Shown: piece by piece, positions 25,439 through 34,250 of the stretch
How the letters are laid out: the number at the start of each line of letters is the position of its first letter
Position numbering within the stretch: the first letter of the stretch is position 1
Source of the DNA: Mucilaginibacter pankratovii
GTDB taxonomy: Bacteria > Bacteroidota > Bacteroidia > Sphingobacteriales > Sphingobacteriaceae
Reading direction: 5' to 3'
Length of the DNA: 64,000 nucleotides
Assembly (NCBI RefSeq): GCF_014773265.1
Contig: NZ_JACWMY010000011.1
Span: 1 to 64,000 of the forward strand
The notes under the pieces: model-generated
Databases searched by the model: none
Seen by the model: only the letters and a program-made list of their open reading frames with translations
What the model was told of the DNA's origin: nothing
Program-made: the position numbers and the translations under genes

Positions 25439-26029
25439 TTATTTCATCTTATGTACCACCAGCAGTGCTACTATCGATGGGAGGTAATCGGTTAGCCCCG
25501 TACGCAGGTAGCGCAGGGCGATGGTCATTTGGTTTTCTACCGTTTTTATGGAGATGCCCAGGCGGGTGGCTATCTCCTTGTTGCTAAGGTATTCTTTACG
25601 ACTGAGGGTGAAGATCTGGCGGCATTTTTCGGGCAGCTGGGCAACATTATCTTCTAATACCCGGCTAATATCGTGCTGCAGCAGCTGGCTGTCGGCGCTG
25701 TATTTTTCGGCAAGCACCTCTATGGCCGATACATCCAGCGTGGCCCTTTGCGTGCGGATGTACATCAGCACGCGGTTTTTAATGGCCACTTTAAGGTACC
25801 ACTCCAGCGAGGCGATGTTAAGGTCGTTCCGTTTTGTCCACAGATCTATAAACAACTCCTGCACCAGGTCTTCGCACACCTCTTTGTCCCTGAACAAATT
25901 GTAAGCGGCGTAGTAAAGCTTTGGCGAATATTTATTGTACAGTATTTCAAATGCCTTGCGGTCATCCAGCCTTAGCAACTCTAATAATTTTGCATCGGGC
26001 CACATTTGATATTCCTGTTGTGGGAGCAT
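25439..26029 (-). CDS. ECF sigma factor (FecI/SigZ-like, Bacteroidota type)
   Basis: A 196-aa extracytoplasmic-function sigma factor. Region 2 (about residues 20-90: FEILYNKYSPKLYYAAYNLFRDKEVCEDLVQELFIDLWTKR) and region 4 (about 130-185: LPEKCRQIFTLSRKEYLSNKEIATRLGISIKTVENQMTIALRYLR) are complete, and the C-terminus ends in a hydrophobic tail seen in Bacteroidetes-type family 1 sigma factors. It is the nearest sigma gene to fecR and the STN-SusC and is on the same strand, so it is the probable partner, though four other genes separate them. It converges with the SDR gene (8-bp gap). Confidence 0.93.
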   Translation of the reverse strand: MLPQQEYQMWPDAKLLELLRLDDRKAFEILYNKYSPKLYYAAYNLFRDKEVCEDLVQELFIDLWTKRNDLNIASLEWYLKVAIKNRVLMYIRTQRATLDVSAIEVLAEKYSADSQLLQHDISRVLEDNVAQLPEKCRQIFTLSRKEYLSNKEIATRLGISIKTVENQMTIALRYLRTGLTDYLPSIVALLVVHKMK

Positions 26030-26183
26030 AAATGGACGAAAAAACGGTTGATGAATTGGTACAGCATAATTACAAGTTTATTTTGAGAAAGGAAAATTTT
26101 TGTAATCATATCCAGGGAGATCGCTTTTAATACAGAACCACTAACAGTACGGATTTTGGTGATAATTCAGGTGTTTTTTTTGC

Positions 26184-26232
26184 TTGTTCGCGTTCGACAT
26201 GTGGCGCGAACAGCCCGAACAAGCCCGAACAC
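26184..26232 (-). repeat. Dispersed TTGTTCGGGC repeat, copy 2
   Basis: On the minus strand it reads as two tandem GTTCGGGC-type units, then TGTTCGCGC, a seven-base variable spacer and CGAACGCGAAC, matching the copy at 10221-10269 except for the spacer. It lies upstream of the ECF sigma gene in an otherwise gene-free 290-bp spacer. Confidence 0.8.
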
Positions 26233-26320
26233 GCGTGATTTAAAACAAATCATTACTGTATAAGCCTGTAAAAAACCTAAAGCGATTTCCCTGTAATCAT
26301 TGCCTCCCGGGCACCGCGCG

Positions 26321-26680
26321 CTACTTCCGCGGGCGCCTTGGCCTCAGGCCGGCGGGCTGGCTCTCGGCAGGTTTGGCATAGCCGGTTGATATAGGCCTCC
26401 GGGTAAAGGATGAGGGCGCGGGCTTCTTTTTAACATCTTCTTCCCGCACAATATTTACTGTTAGGGTACGGTCGCCAATATCGGTACCATCAAGTTGAAT
26501 GGCCGCGTTTTCGGCTTCGTCCATGGTTTCAACCTCTAAAAATGCATAGCCTTTGCACACGCGCGTTTTTTTATCGCGAACAATCTTAATGGTAACCACG
26601 CTGCAATGCGGGTCGAAGATCTGAACCAATTCCAATTCGGTTATGTCAAGTGAGAAACCGCCAACGAACAATTTTACCAT
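26321..26680 (-). CDS. RRM-domain RNA-binding protein
   Basis: A 119-aa protein made of one RNA recognition motif plus a basic tail. RNP2 is LFVGGF (residues 4-9) and RNP1 is KGYAFLEV (residues 43-50), both with the aromatic residues that stack on RNA. The tail (residues 85-119) is rich in Arg, Lys and Pro and ends RPRRPRK. Such small RRM proteins are common in Bacteroidota and bind single-stranded RNA, with a suspected role in post-transcriptional regulation of carbohydrate genes. It is a single gene placed between two PUL regions. Confidence 0.93.
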   Translation of the reverse strand: MVKLFVGGFSLDITELELVQIFDPHCSVVTIKIVRDKKTRVCKGYAFLEVETMDEAENAAIQLDGTDIGDRTLTVNIVREEDVKKKPAPSSFTRRPISTGYAKPAESQPAGLRPRRPRK

Positions 26681-26962
26681 TTTTAGAGCGCGTATACTAA
26701 GTAAGTGAAAGAAAATAATACGCCGGGTAGGGCGCTATATTGTATTAACAGGGGGTTTATGGCAGCAAATTTACTATTAGTATTTGCATTATCCTCAATA
26801 TCAGCACCTGTTTGATCGAAAATATTTGCATCCGGCCTCAAAAATAATTCTTCGAATATCAATTCCACAAAAAAACGCCCCGGATCTCATCCCGGGGCGC
26901 TACCAATTAAGCATTACACATTACAAATCAAACCAACCAAACCGTCGATCGTATCTCTAATA
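26681..26962. other. Intergenic region, no gene supported
   Basis: Contains the RRM gene's upstream region and the PUL2 terminator. A 61-codon open frame on the minus strand at 26683-26868 has no homology that I recognise and no signal or domain, and I do not call it. Confidence 0.4.
26868..26899 (-). terminator. Terminator of the starch PUL operon
   Basis: GC-rich stem with arms 26876-26883 and 26892-26899 (CGCCCCGG and complement), eight-base loop, and a run of seven T on the minus strand directly after. It stands 64 bp after the GH13 stop and closes the SusC-SusD-SusE-GH13 unit. Confidence 0.87.
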
Positions 26963-28363
26963 TCATTGTGTTAGCACCATGTATCTATATGGTGTAAGGT
27001 ATATTTTTTCGGTAAGGGTAACCGCTGTCCCGCTGAAAGCATCCTTCCATCCGGTTTTACTAACGGTTGCGGGCAGATTGTACGTTACGTTATTACCACG
27101 CAGGTTATCAATCACCAGCACTTTCTCCTTATCGGTAGCTTTTGTAAACGCGGCCACATCATCGCTGCTCATTACCGTCAGGTCGCCGTTCTTTAAGGCA
27201 TCGCTGTTTTTCCTGAAGTTTAGTATTCCTTTGTACAACAGGGCCAGGTCGGGGTTTGCGGTCCAATCAACCGGGTTATGGTAAAAGAAGTTCATATCGC
27301 GGGTGGTACCAACCTCCTGGCCGGTATACACCATGGGTACGCCTTTCATATAGGCGGTAACCACAAACGCAGCCACCGAGCCGGCTTTGCCACCGTAAAC
27401 ATTTACCGGGCTGCCATCGGTAGTATACACATCATGATTGGTGGTGTAACGTACCACCTGCGAGCCAGGGTACGAGGTTGCATATTCGCTGGTATTAAGA
27501 TCCTGCAGCATGGTTACCGATGCGCCTGTACCAAACACTTTACTTTCCAGCGTAGAGTAATAACCCATCCCGTAAACCAGGTTGAAGCCTGCTTTAAAGT
27601 GATCGTTACGGGTACCTTCTGCCAGCATCAGCAGCTTGTGACTGGTGATTGTTTTAAGCGCATCATTCGCATCCTTCCAAAAATCGAAGGGCACAAAATC
27701 CGCGGCATCACAACGGAAACCATCAATATTGGCGGTATAAACCCAATATTTCATGGCATCGATCATGGCGGCGCGCATTTCCCTATTGCTGTAATCTAAC
27801 TGTGCAACGTCTGTCCAACCGGTGCCGGGAGGCGCGATGATATTGCCTTTATCGTCCTGTTTGTACCAGTTTTTGTGGGCAGTGATCCAGGCATTATCCC
27901 AGCTGGTGTGGTTGGCTACCCAATCCAATATTACCGTCATGCCACGCTCGTGGGCGCCGGCAACCAGGGCCTGCAGATCAGCAAGGGTGCCAAATTCGGT
28001 GTTCACTCCCTTATAATCTTTTACAGAATATGGCGAGCCCAGGCCACCTGCAGATTTTAGAACACCTACGGGGGTAACCGGCATCAGGTAAACTACAGTG
28101 GTGCCCAGGTCTTTTATTGCATCCAGCCGTGCGGTTACGCCTTTAAAGCTTGCATCGGTACTAAAGGAGCGCAGGTTAACCTGGTAAATAATGGCATCCT
28201 GCGAATTAAGCACGCCGGTATAAGGCGTGCCAACCTGTGGGTAGGATGCATCGGGTACAATTGCCGGGGCAGTGAACTCGTTCTTTTTGCAAAAGCTGAA
28301 GAAAACGATCACCAGCAGCAATAACCCGCTTTTTATCTTTTGATTGATTGTATATCTCATCAT
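26963..28363 (-). CDS. GH13 alpha-amylase lipoprotein (SusG-like)
   Basis: A 466-aa surface lipoprotein from the ATG at 28363 (a TTG three codons upstream also keeps frame). The signal ends FFSFC (C25) followed by KK. All GH13 landmarks are present: VILDWVANHT, nucleophile D219 in DGFRCDAADF, acid/base E249 in LMLAEGTRND, and D311 in YTTNHD. The protein is compact for SusG, lacking an evident CBM58 insertion. It should hydrolyse alpha-1,4-glucans at the cell surface. Last gene of the operon, after a tetraloop hairpin. Paralogous to the secreted enzyme at 34603-35961. Confidence 0.93.
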   Translation of the reverse strand: MMRYTINQKIKSGLLLLVIVFFSFCKKNEFTAPAIVPDASYPQVGTPYTGVLNSQDAIIYQVNLRSFSTDASFKGVTARLDAIKDLGTTVVYLMPVTPVGVLKSAGGLGSPYSVKDYKGVNTEFGTLADLQALVAGAHERGMTVILDWVANHTSWDNAWITAHKNWYKQDDKGNIIAPPGTGWTDVAQLDYSNREMRAAMIDAMKYWVYTANIDGFRCDAADFVPFDFWKDANDALKTITSHKLLMLAEGTRNDHFKAGFNLVYGMGYYSTLESKVFGTGASVTMLQDLNTSEYATSYPGSQVVRYTTNHDVYTTDGSPVNVYGGKAGSVAAFVVTAYMKGVPMVYTGQEVGTTRDMNFFYHNPVDWTANPDLALLYKGILNFRKNSDALKNGDLTVMSSDDVAAFTKATDKEKVLVIDNLRGNNVTYNLPATVSKTGWKDAFSGTAVTLTEKIYLTPYRYMVLTQ

Positions 28364-28375
28364 TTTGATCAATTA

Positions 28376-28399
28376 GGGGCAGCCCTTTCGGGCAGCCCC
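28376..28399 (-). promoter_or_regulatory. Intercistronic GNRA-loop hairpin before GH13
   Basis: On the minus strand GGGGCTGCCC and GGGCTGCCCC form a ten-position stem with one T-T mismatch around a GAAA tetraloop. No T-tract follows, and the GH13 start codon is only 13 bp away. It lies at the same operon position as the hairpin before GH76 in PUL1, suggesting a common way of setting expression of the glycosidase relative to SusCDE. Confidence 0.7.
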
Positions 28400-28404
28400 G
28401 TTTG

Positions 28405-29484
28405 TTAATTTTTCTTTAGCGTGTACTTATAGTTGGTTGGGTCGTGCAGATCCAGCGTGATGGTGTAGTTACCGTTTGATGGTACCGTAATGTTATCTAA
28501 CGAACCATCGTAGCCAAACACCGGGCTATCTGCGTAAGCTAACTTACCTTCTTTGGTCACCCCGAAATCGATCACCCATTCGTTGTTCGCCCGGAATTTG
28601 AACGAACCGGTGGAGATCATATCGCAGGTAACCGACCATACCTGCTTTACAGGATCATAAGTGAGTTGCGTATCGCCGCCCCAACCTCCAGGAGTTGCAT
28701 CACCTATTATAGACCAGGCATTTGTGGGTACTGCCGACCATTTTTTTGTATTGAGGTTGATAGAAACCTGTATATAACCCGGTCCTGGCGAAACCAAACC
28801 GCCTGCCGCGCCATCTTCGGTAATGGAACCGCCGCCTGCATCGCCATAATTAATATGATCCCAGTCCGGCGAGCTGGTGAATTTAAAGTAGTAGTTATCT
28901 GCCGTTGGCATGTACACGTATGCCTCGTAAATTTTTGGCTTTAAAGCCGCTGCAACCGGTGCACTACCCGGCGACCACCCCTGGTAATTACCCGGTATGT
29001 ACAATACCGGTATGGTAGGCGCTGGCGCATAAGGTGTGATAGCTAAAGTAACCGGCTTGCTAAAAGCGTACTGATCCTGGTAAGCGCGTACCCTGAAAAC
29101 AAGCGTACCTGCAGCGCCTGTTGCCAGCCCTTTAGAAATGGCCAGCGCGTTAAGGTCCTTACCTTTGTAAGATTTGCTAAGGGCATCTTTACCGATGGTT
29201 AAATTGGTAGCGTTGCCCCATGCCGCGGTGCCTACGGTATCGGCAGGCACATCTATCTGTAAAGTATAAGTAACAGATGCCTTAACGGGGTAGGTAACCG
29301 CCGGCCAGGAGAACGTAACTACCGATGTGGTATCGTTGGCCTTGTTAAGTGCTACCGCGTTTGTTGATGCTGTAAGAGTAGAAGGGAACGCCACCGTTGC
29401 CAGCTTTGTTAGCGTCTTATCTTTTGTACAGGCGTAAACCAGGCAGCCAACAAGTAATAATGAGAGGTATAAAAACTTTTTCAT
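28405..29484 (-). CDS. SusE/SusF-like glycan-binding lipoprotein (starch PUL)
   Basis: A 359-aa lipoprotein (signal ending LVYAC, C19). The N-terminal SusE Ig-like domain (VVTFSWPAVTYPVKASVTYTLQID) is followed by two starch-binding-like modules with the motifs LYIPGNYQGWSPGSAP and WSIIGDATPGGWGGDTQLTYD, and ends with FKFRANNEWVIDFG...ITVPSNGNYTITLDLHDP. The W-rich motifs match SusE/SusF carbohydrate sites. It captures alpha-glucan at the cell surface. Between SusD and GH13 in the operon. Confidence 0.9.
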   Translation of the reverse strand: MKKFLYLSLLLVGCLVYACTKDKTLTKLATVAFPSTLTASTNAVALNKANDTTSVVTFSWPAVTYPVKASVTYTLQIDVPADTVGTAAWGNATNLTIGKDALSKSYKGKDLNALAISKGLATGAAGTLVFRVRAYQDQYAFSKPVTLAITPYAPAPTIPVLYIPGNYQGWSPGSAPVAAALKPKIYEAYVYMPTADNYYFKFTSSPDWDHINYGDAGGGSITEDGAAGGLVSPGPGYIQVSINLNTKKWSAVPTNAWSIIGDATPGGWGGDTQLTYDPVKQVWSVTCDMISTGSFKFRANNEWVIDFGVTKEGKLAYADSPVFGYDGSLDNITVPSNGNYTITLDLHDPTNYKYTLKKN

Positions 29485-29499
29485 AATTGATATAATGGG

Positions 29500-30981
29500 T
29501 TAATAACCTGGATTTTGTTTTAATGTAGGGTTGGCGTTAAGCGCTGCGGTAGGTATAGCAAATACCAACCGCGTAGCAGGCGCAGGCGGAACAAAGCCAT
29601 GCGGCAGCAGGTATTTACCAAACCTGATCATATCCTGCCTGCGGTGGCCCTCCATGTTCAGCTCAAAACCTCTTTCGTCGTAGATATTATCCAGCGTAGG
29701 TGCGGCTATATCCGCTAACCCGGCCCTTTGCCTAACCTGGTTAAGGAATGGCGCGGCCGCGCTTGCGTTACCTAAACGAACATTACATTCTGCCTGTATT
29801 AACAATACATCGGCATACCGGTAAATTGGGAAATCGTTAGAAGCGCCGCTTGCATCGGGTTTTACCGGGAAGAATTTAACATCCCTGATACCTTCATCGG
29901 GTGCTGCCCCGGGGCTGATCAACGAAGACACATCGCGGGTGTAAGTAACCCCGCCGGCCTGGGCGCCAACCAAAAATTGTTTTTTACGGATATCCTTATC
30001 ATCAAACTTATCATAATACTCAGACGGGATAACGGTACCGTTCCAGCCTGCAAAGCCTATAAGCGCTACGCCATTGGGGCTGTTAAGGCTCCTGATGCCG
30101 TAAATGTTGCCGCTCACCACATTCTGGGTAATAAATTCGGCCAGGATTGTTTCATCGTTAGGGCATACATCGCCAAACAACTCGTAATACTGGTAACCCA
30201 GCGGGCTGCCTGCGTTTGCCGCGCCAGAGTGTAAAGAGTAACCGCCTGCAGCAACTTTGTTTGCAGCTGCCAAAGCCTCTGCCCAATGTGGTGTGCCTGT
30301 GTAAACCCCTGCATTTAAGTAAACTTTGGCCAGTACCATGTATCCGGCCCATTTGTTAAAACGGCCATAGTAAGCCCCTCCCCTTGTTTCTGATAACAGG
30401 TCGACATTGGCTTTTAGTTCCGAAACGATAAAATCATAAATTACCGCTCTTTTTTCCTGCGGGATTTTAGATACATCAATGTTGTTATCGGTGTAGAAAG
30501 GCACATCACCAAAGTCATCTATAGCTAAATAATACAGCCAGGCGCGCATTACTTTTGCTTCGGCTATCTTCGAAGGATCGGCTTTGGCTGCCGTTAACTG
30601 CGTAATTGCCAGGTTGGCGCTGTAGATGGATGAGTAGATCCAGTTCCAGGTATTGTTGATGATACCTAAAGTTGGTAGTTCGGTACGGGTGTAAAGCTGG
30701 GCAAAATCCAATTGCCAGTCGCCGGTGTTACGGTGAGGGATCACCTGCTCATCAGAGGCGAAGCTATTCAGATCGTACCAGCAGTTATCGCGCCCAGCAT
30801 AGTTGCTTCCCCAGGTCCCGGTGATCTTTCCGTAAACTGTGGCCAGCGCATTATCTGCACCGGCGGGGGTACTGTAAAACGCGTCGCCGGCGTACTTATC
30901 GTACACGTTCTCGTTAACCTTGGTACAGCTCTGTGCTGCAAGGCCAACTATTAAAATACTTGTTAAAAATTTCTTCATCAT
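29500..30981 (-). CDS. SusD/RagB-family lipoprotein (starch PUL)
   Basis: A 493-aa SusD homologue. Signal ending LAAQSC (C19). The TPR region (AEAKVMRAWLYYLAIDDFGDVPFYTD) and C-terminal segment (YDERGFELNMEGHRRQDMIRFGKYLL...FAIPTAALNANPTLKQNPGY) are diagnostic. It binds maltooligosaccharide or starch and forms the lid of the SusC transporter; the specificity is inferred from flanking GH13 genes. It starts 5 bp after the SusC stop. Two adjacent ATG codons can serve as start. Confidence 0.95.
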   Translation of the reverse strand: MMKKFLTSILIVGLAAQSCTKVNENVYDKYAGDAFYSTPAGADNALATVYGKITGTWGSNYAGRDNCWYDLNSFASDEQVIPHRNTGDWQLDFAQLYTRTELPTLGIINNTWNWIYSSIYSANLAITQLTAAKADPSKIAEAKVMRAWLYYLAIDDFGDVPFYTDNNIDVSKIPQEKRAVIYDFIVSELKANVDLLSETRGGAYYGRFNKWAGYMVLAKVYLNAGVYTGTPHWAEALAAANKVAAGGYSLHSGAANAGSPLGYQYYELFGDVCPNDETILAEFITQNVVSGNIYGIRSLNSPNGVALIGFAGWNGTVIPSEYYDKFDDKDIRKKQFLVGAQAGGVTYTRDVSSLISPGAAPDEGIRDVKFFPVKPDASGASNDFPIYRYADVLLIQAECNVRLGNASAAAPFLNQVRQRAGLADIAAPTLDNIYDERGFELNMEGHRRQDMIRFGKYLLPHGFVPPAPATRLVFAIPTAALNANPTLKQNPGY

Positions 30982-30986
30982 TTTAA

Positions 30987-33947
30987 TTATTTTAAAACAA
31001 CATTTAAACCGATGGAAAAAGTGCGGGTGCGCGGGTAGGTGCCATAATCACCGCTGGCCAAACCACCGCCATTTACTTCCGGATCGATACCGCTGTATTT
31101 TGTAATTACGGCCAGGTTTTGCCCGGTTAAGGATATGCGTAAAGAGCTGATATATTTAACCTTTGGCACATTGATACGGTAACCGAATGAAAGATTTTGG
31201 AAGCGCAAGTAAGAGCCGTCTTCCAGCCACAGGTCAGAACCATAGCCCGAGGAAGCGATGCCCAGCGGCAAGGCGCTTTGCAGCAGGTTAGATTTGCCCA
31301 GATTTTCTTCCAGGCTTAAGGTTTGGCGTATGCCGTTATAAACCTTGTTGCCGCCCGAACCGCGCCAAACCATTGATGCATCAAAGTTTTTGTAAGTAAA
31401 GGTTGGTGTAAAAGCATAAGTATACTTTGGCAGGGATTGCCCCGCTTCTACCCTGTCTTTACTCTGATCGCCCTGGTCTATAATACCATTGCCATCCTGG
31501 TCAACAACAGTTTCTGCATTGTTGGCATCTTTACCCAAATGGTGCAGGATAAGGAAGGTACCAATAGGTTTGCCTTTAATAAGATAAGCGTTAGATCCCA
31601 AGCCAACATAATTGGTAGGTACATCAAGCCCTTGTATGTTACCGCCAAGGCTTAGCACCTTACTTTGCATTAAAGAACCGTTACCGGCAAGGGTTAATGT
31701 TGTGTTTTCGGTTTTAATTACGGTATAGGCCAATGAAAGCTCCAGCCCGCGTGCCTGTAAACTACCTATGTTTGCCAGGATGTTATTTACAAAGAAAGAG
31801 CCTGTTACCGGTACGGTGTAACGAAACAGCAGGTTGTCGGTATTAGCCGTGTAAGCATCTATACTCCCTGTTAATCTATCGTTAAAGAAACCAAAATCTA
31901 ACCCGGCGTTAGCCTGTTTTTTTGTTTCCCACCTTAAGTTAGGGTTAGCATTTTGCGTATAAAAATAGTTGGGAATCAACTGACCGCCAAAATATACCGT
32001 AGGCGTTTGGCTGTTCAGCCCAACCAGTGCTATGGAATTTTGCGGGGTGATACCTTGCTGGTTACCGGTAATACCGTAACCAACACGCAATTTAAGACTG
32101 CTAAAGGTTTTCTGGTTTTTCATGAAACCTTCCTGATCTACCCGCCATGCAAGCGAAGCCGATGGGAAGTTACCCCATTTATGGTTTTCGCCAAACACGG
32201 TTGAACCATCGCGCCTGAAGCTGGCGGTAAGCAGGTAACGGTTATTGTAAGAGTAGTTAACCCTGCCCAGGAACGATACCAGCCTGCGGTCGTTTTTATA
32301 AGAGGCCACATCGCCCGATAAGGCGTTGGCTAAGGTGCCAAGCTGTAAAGCGTTGTAAGTAGCTATATCGTTGGCAAAACCCCTTGCGGCGGAATAGCTG
32401 CCGTTATAGGTTTGCGCCTGCCACTCATACACGGCTGTAGCATCAAAATGATTTGCGCCAAAATCCTTTTTATAGGTTAAACTGATATCCATCAGCTTCT
32501 CATCCACGTGGTCGTTATTGATGTGCGCCTGGCCATTATAGTTCATGGCGCTGGTGATGGTAGAGGCTGCAGGTGCATAATATCCGTTGTTAGAATCTGC
32601 TTTTCTCCAGCTGCCAAACCATCCGGCAGACAGCCCCTTGTAAAGCTCCAGGTCGGCCCTTAAACTGCCGAAGAGGTTATTAATGCTGTTGTTATTTTGT
32701 ACGGTTGTGGCAACAGCGTAAGGGTTTGTATACTGAAAAACGTTAGGGTCTCTATAAAAGCTGCCATCGGCGTTTAAAACCGGGTCGGTTGGCCTCGATA
32801 TATAAGTTTGGCTGATGAGGTTAGAGGTAAAGGCGGCGTTACCAACACCGGTAGGGCTGTAGGTATATTCGTTAATACCGCTGTTTACATTCATGGTAAG
32901 CGTAAGCTTATCGTCGAGCGCTTTTTGTGTCGCTACAATTCGGCCTATGTATTTTTTATAGCTCGAGTTGATAACGATACCCGTTTGGTTAATAGCGGTC
33001 AGGGATGCACGGTAGTTAAAATCGTTGGTGCCTCCGCCAAATGCAAGCGTATGGTTTTGTGTTACGCCGTTACGGGTAAGCAGGTTAAACCAGTCGGTAT
33101 TAGAACCGTGGTTGGCCGAAACGTCAACGTTTTGTGCCGCAGCCTGGGCTGTCCATTGGTCGGCTGTTAAAAGTTTCAGCTTGTTGGCAATAACATCAAG
33201 CGATGTATTCTCGCTGTATTCCACGCTTGTTTTGCCGGCCGTGCCTTTTTTGGTTGTAACAATAATAACGCCGGGGGCTCCGCGGGAACCGTATATGGCG
33301 GTTGCTGATGCATCCTTCAATACATCAATAGAGGCAATTTCGCTTGGTGGTACCTGGTTCAACAGGTCCATATTACCCTGTATACCGTCAACAACAACCA
33401 GTGGATCGTTGCCACCCTGTAAGGAAGTAATACCACGGATACGGATAGTTGGGGGTACACCCGGCTCGCTGCCTACCTGCGTAATGTTTACACCTGCGGC
33501 CTTACCATCCAGTTGCTGCAAGGGGTTGGTAACAGCCCCCGGGTTGAGGTCTTTAGCACCAACGGTTGATACAGCACCGGTAAGATCTTTTTTCCTCACG
33601 GTGCCGTAACCAACAACTACCACCTCGGTGAGGGCGCGGGCATTAGGGATTAAGTTGAATTTTGCAGGCTGATCTGCCAGCACAATTTTCTCCAGCGCGT
33701 CGAAACCCAAAAAGTTAACCGTAATGGTTAACGTTTGCAGGCTGCTGTTTGCAATAGAGAAACCACCATCCTTATTTGTTGTAAGGGATTGGCCGGTTTC
33801 TTTCGCCGTAACGGTGGCACCGGGTAATGGCAAATTACGTTCATCTACAACGGTACCGCTGAAGCGTGCTTTCTGGGCAAACGTTGTTAAAGTGCAGATA
33901 AGGAATAGCACAGACAGGCCGTACTTAAATAAGTAAACTTTGTTCAT
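30987..33947 (-). CDS. SusC/RagA TonB-dependent transporter (starch PUL)
   Basis: A 986-aa outer-membrane transporter without an STN domain. Signal peptide (residues 1-24, ending TTFAQ), a carboxypeptidase-regulatory-like domain (FSGTVVDERNLPLPGATVTAKE), the SusC box TEVVVVGYGTVRKKDLTGAV, a plug (about 120-230) and the barrel ending in RTRTFSIGLNVVLK. First gene of its operon, with a well-placed Bacteroidota promoter upstream. Regulation is probably by one of the two membrane regulators nearby, not by FecR, since it has no STN domain. Confidence 0.96.
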   Translation of the reverse strand: MNKVYLFKYGLSVLFLICTLTTFAQKARFSGTVVDERNLPLPGATVTAKETGQSLTTNKDGGFSIANSSLQTLTITVNFLGFDALEKIVLADQPAKFNLIPNARALTEVVVVGYGTVRKKDLTGAVSTVGAKDLNPGAVTNPLQQLDGKAAGVNITQVGSEPGVPPTIRIRGITSLQGGNDPLVVVDGIQGNMDLLNQVPPSEIASIDVLKDASATAIYGSRGAPGVIIVTTKKGTAGKTSVEYSENTSLDVIANKLKLLTADQWTAQAAAQNVDVSANHGSNTDWFNLLTRNGVTQNHTLAFGGGTNDFNYRASLTAINQTGIVINSSYKKYIGRIVATQKALDDKLTLTMNVNSGINEYTYSPTGVGNAAFTSNLISQTYISRPTDPVLNADGSFYRDPNVFQYTNPYAVATTVQNNNSINNLFGSLRADLELYKGLSAGWFGSWRKADSNNGYYAPAASTITSAMNYNGQAHINNDHVDEKLMDISLTYKKDFGANHFDATAVYEWQAQTYNGSYSAARGFANDIATYNALQLGTLANALSGDVASYKNDRRLVSFLGRVNYSYNNRYLLTASFRRDGSTVFGENHKWGNFPSASLAWRVDQEGFMKNQKTFSSLKLRVGYGITGNQQGITPQNSIALVGLNSQTPTVYFGGQLIPNYFYTQNANPNLRWETKKQANAGLDFGFFNDRLTGSIDAYTANTDNLLFRYTVPVTGSFFVNNILANIGSLQARGLELSLAYTVIKTENTTLTLAGNGSLMQSKVLSLGGNIQGLDVPTNYVGLGSNAYLIKGKPIGTFLILHHLGKDANNAETVVDQDGNGIIDQGDQSKDRVEAGQSLPKYTYAFTPTFTYKNFDASMVWRGSGGNKVYNGIRQTLSLEENLGKSNLLQSALPLGIASSGYGSDLWLEDGSYLRFQNLSFGYRINVPKVKYISSLRISLTGQNLAVITKYSGIDPEVNGGGLASGDYGTYPRTRTFSIGLNVVLK

Positions 33948-34006
33948 AGAAATTGGTTTTTAAATTGGTTTGATAAACCTTCCTGATTGGGTCAGTGCGG
34001 CTTATT

Positions 34007-34038
34007 CAAATATAGATGGGCACAATAGCGGAAAGCAA
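34007..34038 (-). promoter_or_regulatory. Bacteroidota promoter for the starch SusC operon
   Basis: On the minus strand TATATTTG (34007-34014) is an exact TAnnTTTG -7 box, and TTG (34036-34038) stands 21 bp upstream as the -33 element. Transcription would begin near 34000, leaving a leader of about 55 bases before the SusC ATG. Confidence 0.6.
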
Positions 34039-34166
34039 CGGTTTAAAAAGTCGATATTAAAAAAAGTAAAAAATATTTCGGTATAAATAATTAACAATCA
34101 AATACTTATAAAATTTCTAAATGGGTATTTATATAGATAATTGCCGGGATGACATCGACAAAACCG

Positions 34167-34200
34167 CCTGTTTTTATCCTTACTGCCGCCGAAAAACAGG
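34167..34200. repeat. Dyad 1 in starch PUL control region
   Basis: CCTGTTTTT (34167-34175) and AAAAACAGG (34192-34200) are perfect 9-bp inverted arms around a 16-base spacer. Candidate operator or RNA hairpin; no T-tract suited to termination. Confidence 0.5.
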
Positions 34201-34224
34201 GTATTTTATTAGCTTTCGGGTGCC

Positions 34225-34250
34225 CAAACCACCATTAAATGGGTGGTTTG
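34225..34250. repeat. Dyad 2 in starch PUL control region
   Basis: CAAACCACC (34225-34233) and GGTGGTTTG (34242-34250) are perfect 9-bp arms with an eight-base spacer, so the half-site centres are about 17 bp apart, a spacing suited to a dimeric regulator. Confidence 0.5.

Noticed and set aside
26683..26868. 61-codon open frame upstream of the RRM gene
   Set aside because: No domain, no signal sequence, odd composition for a coding region here, and its position between a terminator and a promoter region suits non-coding sequence.
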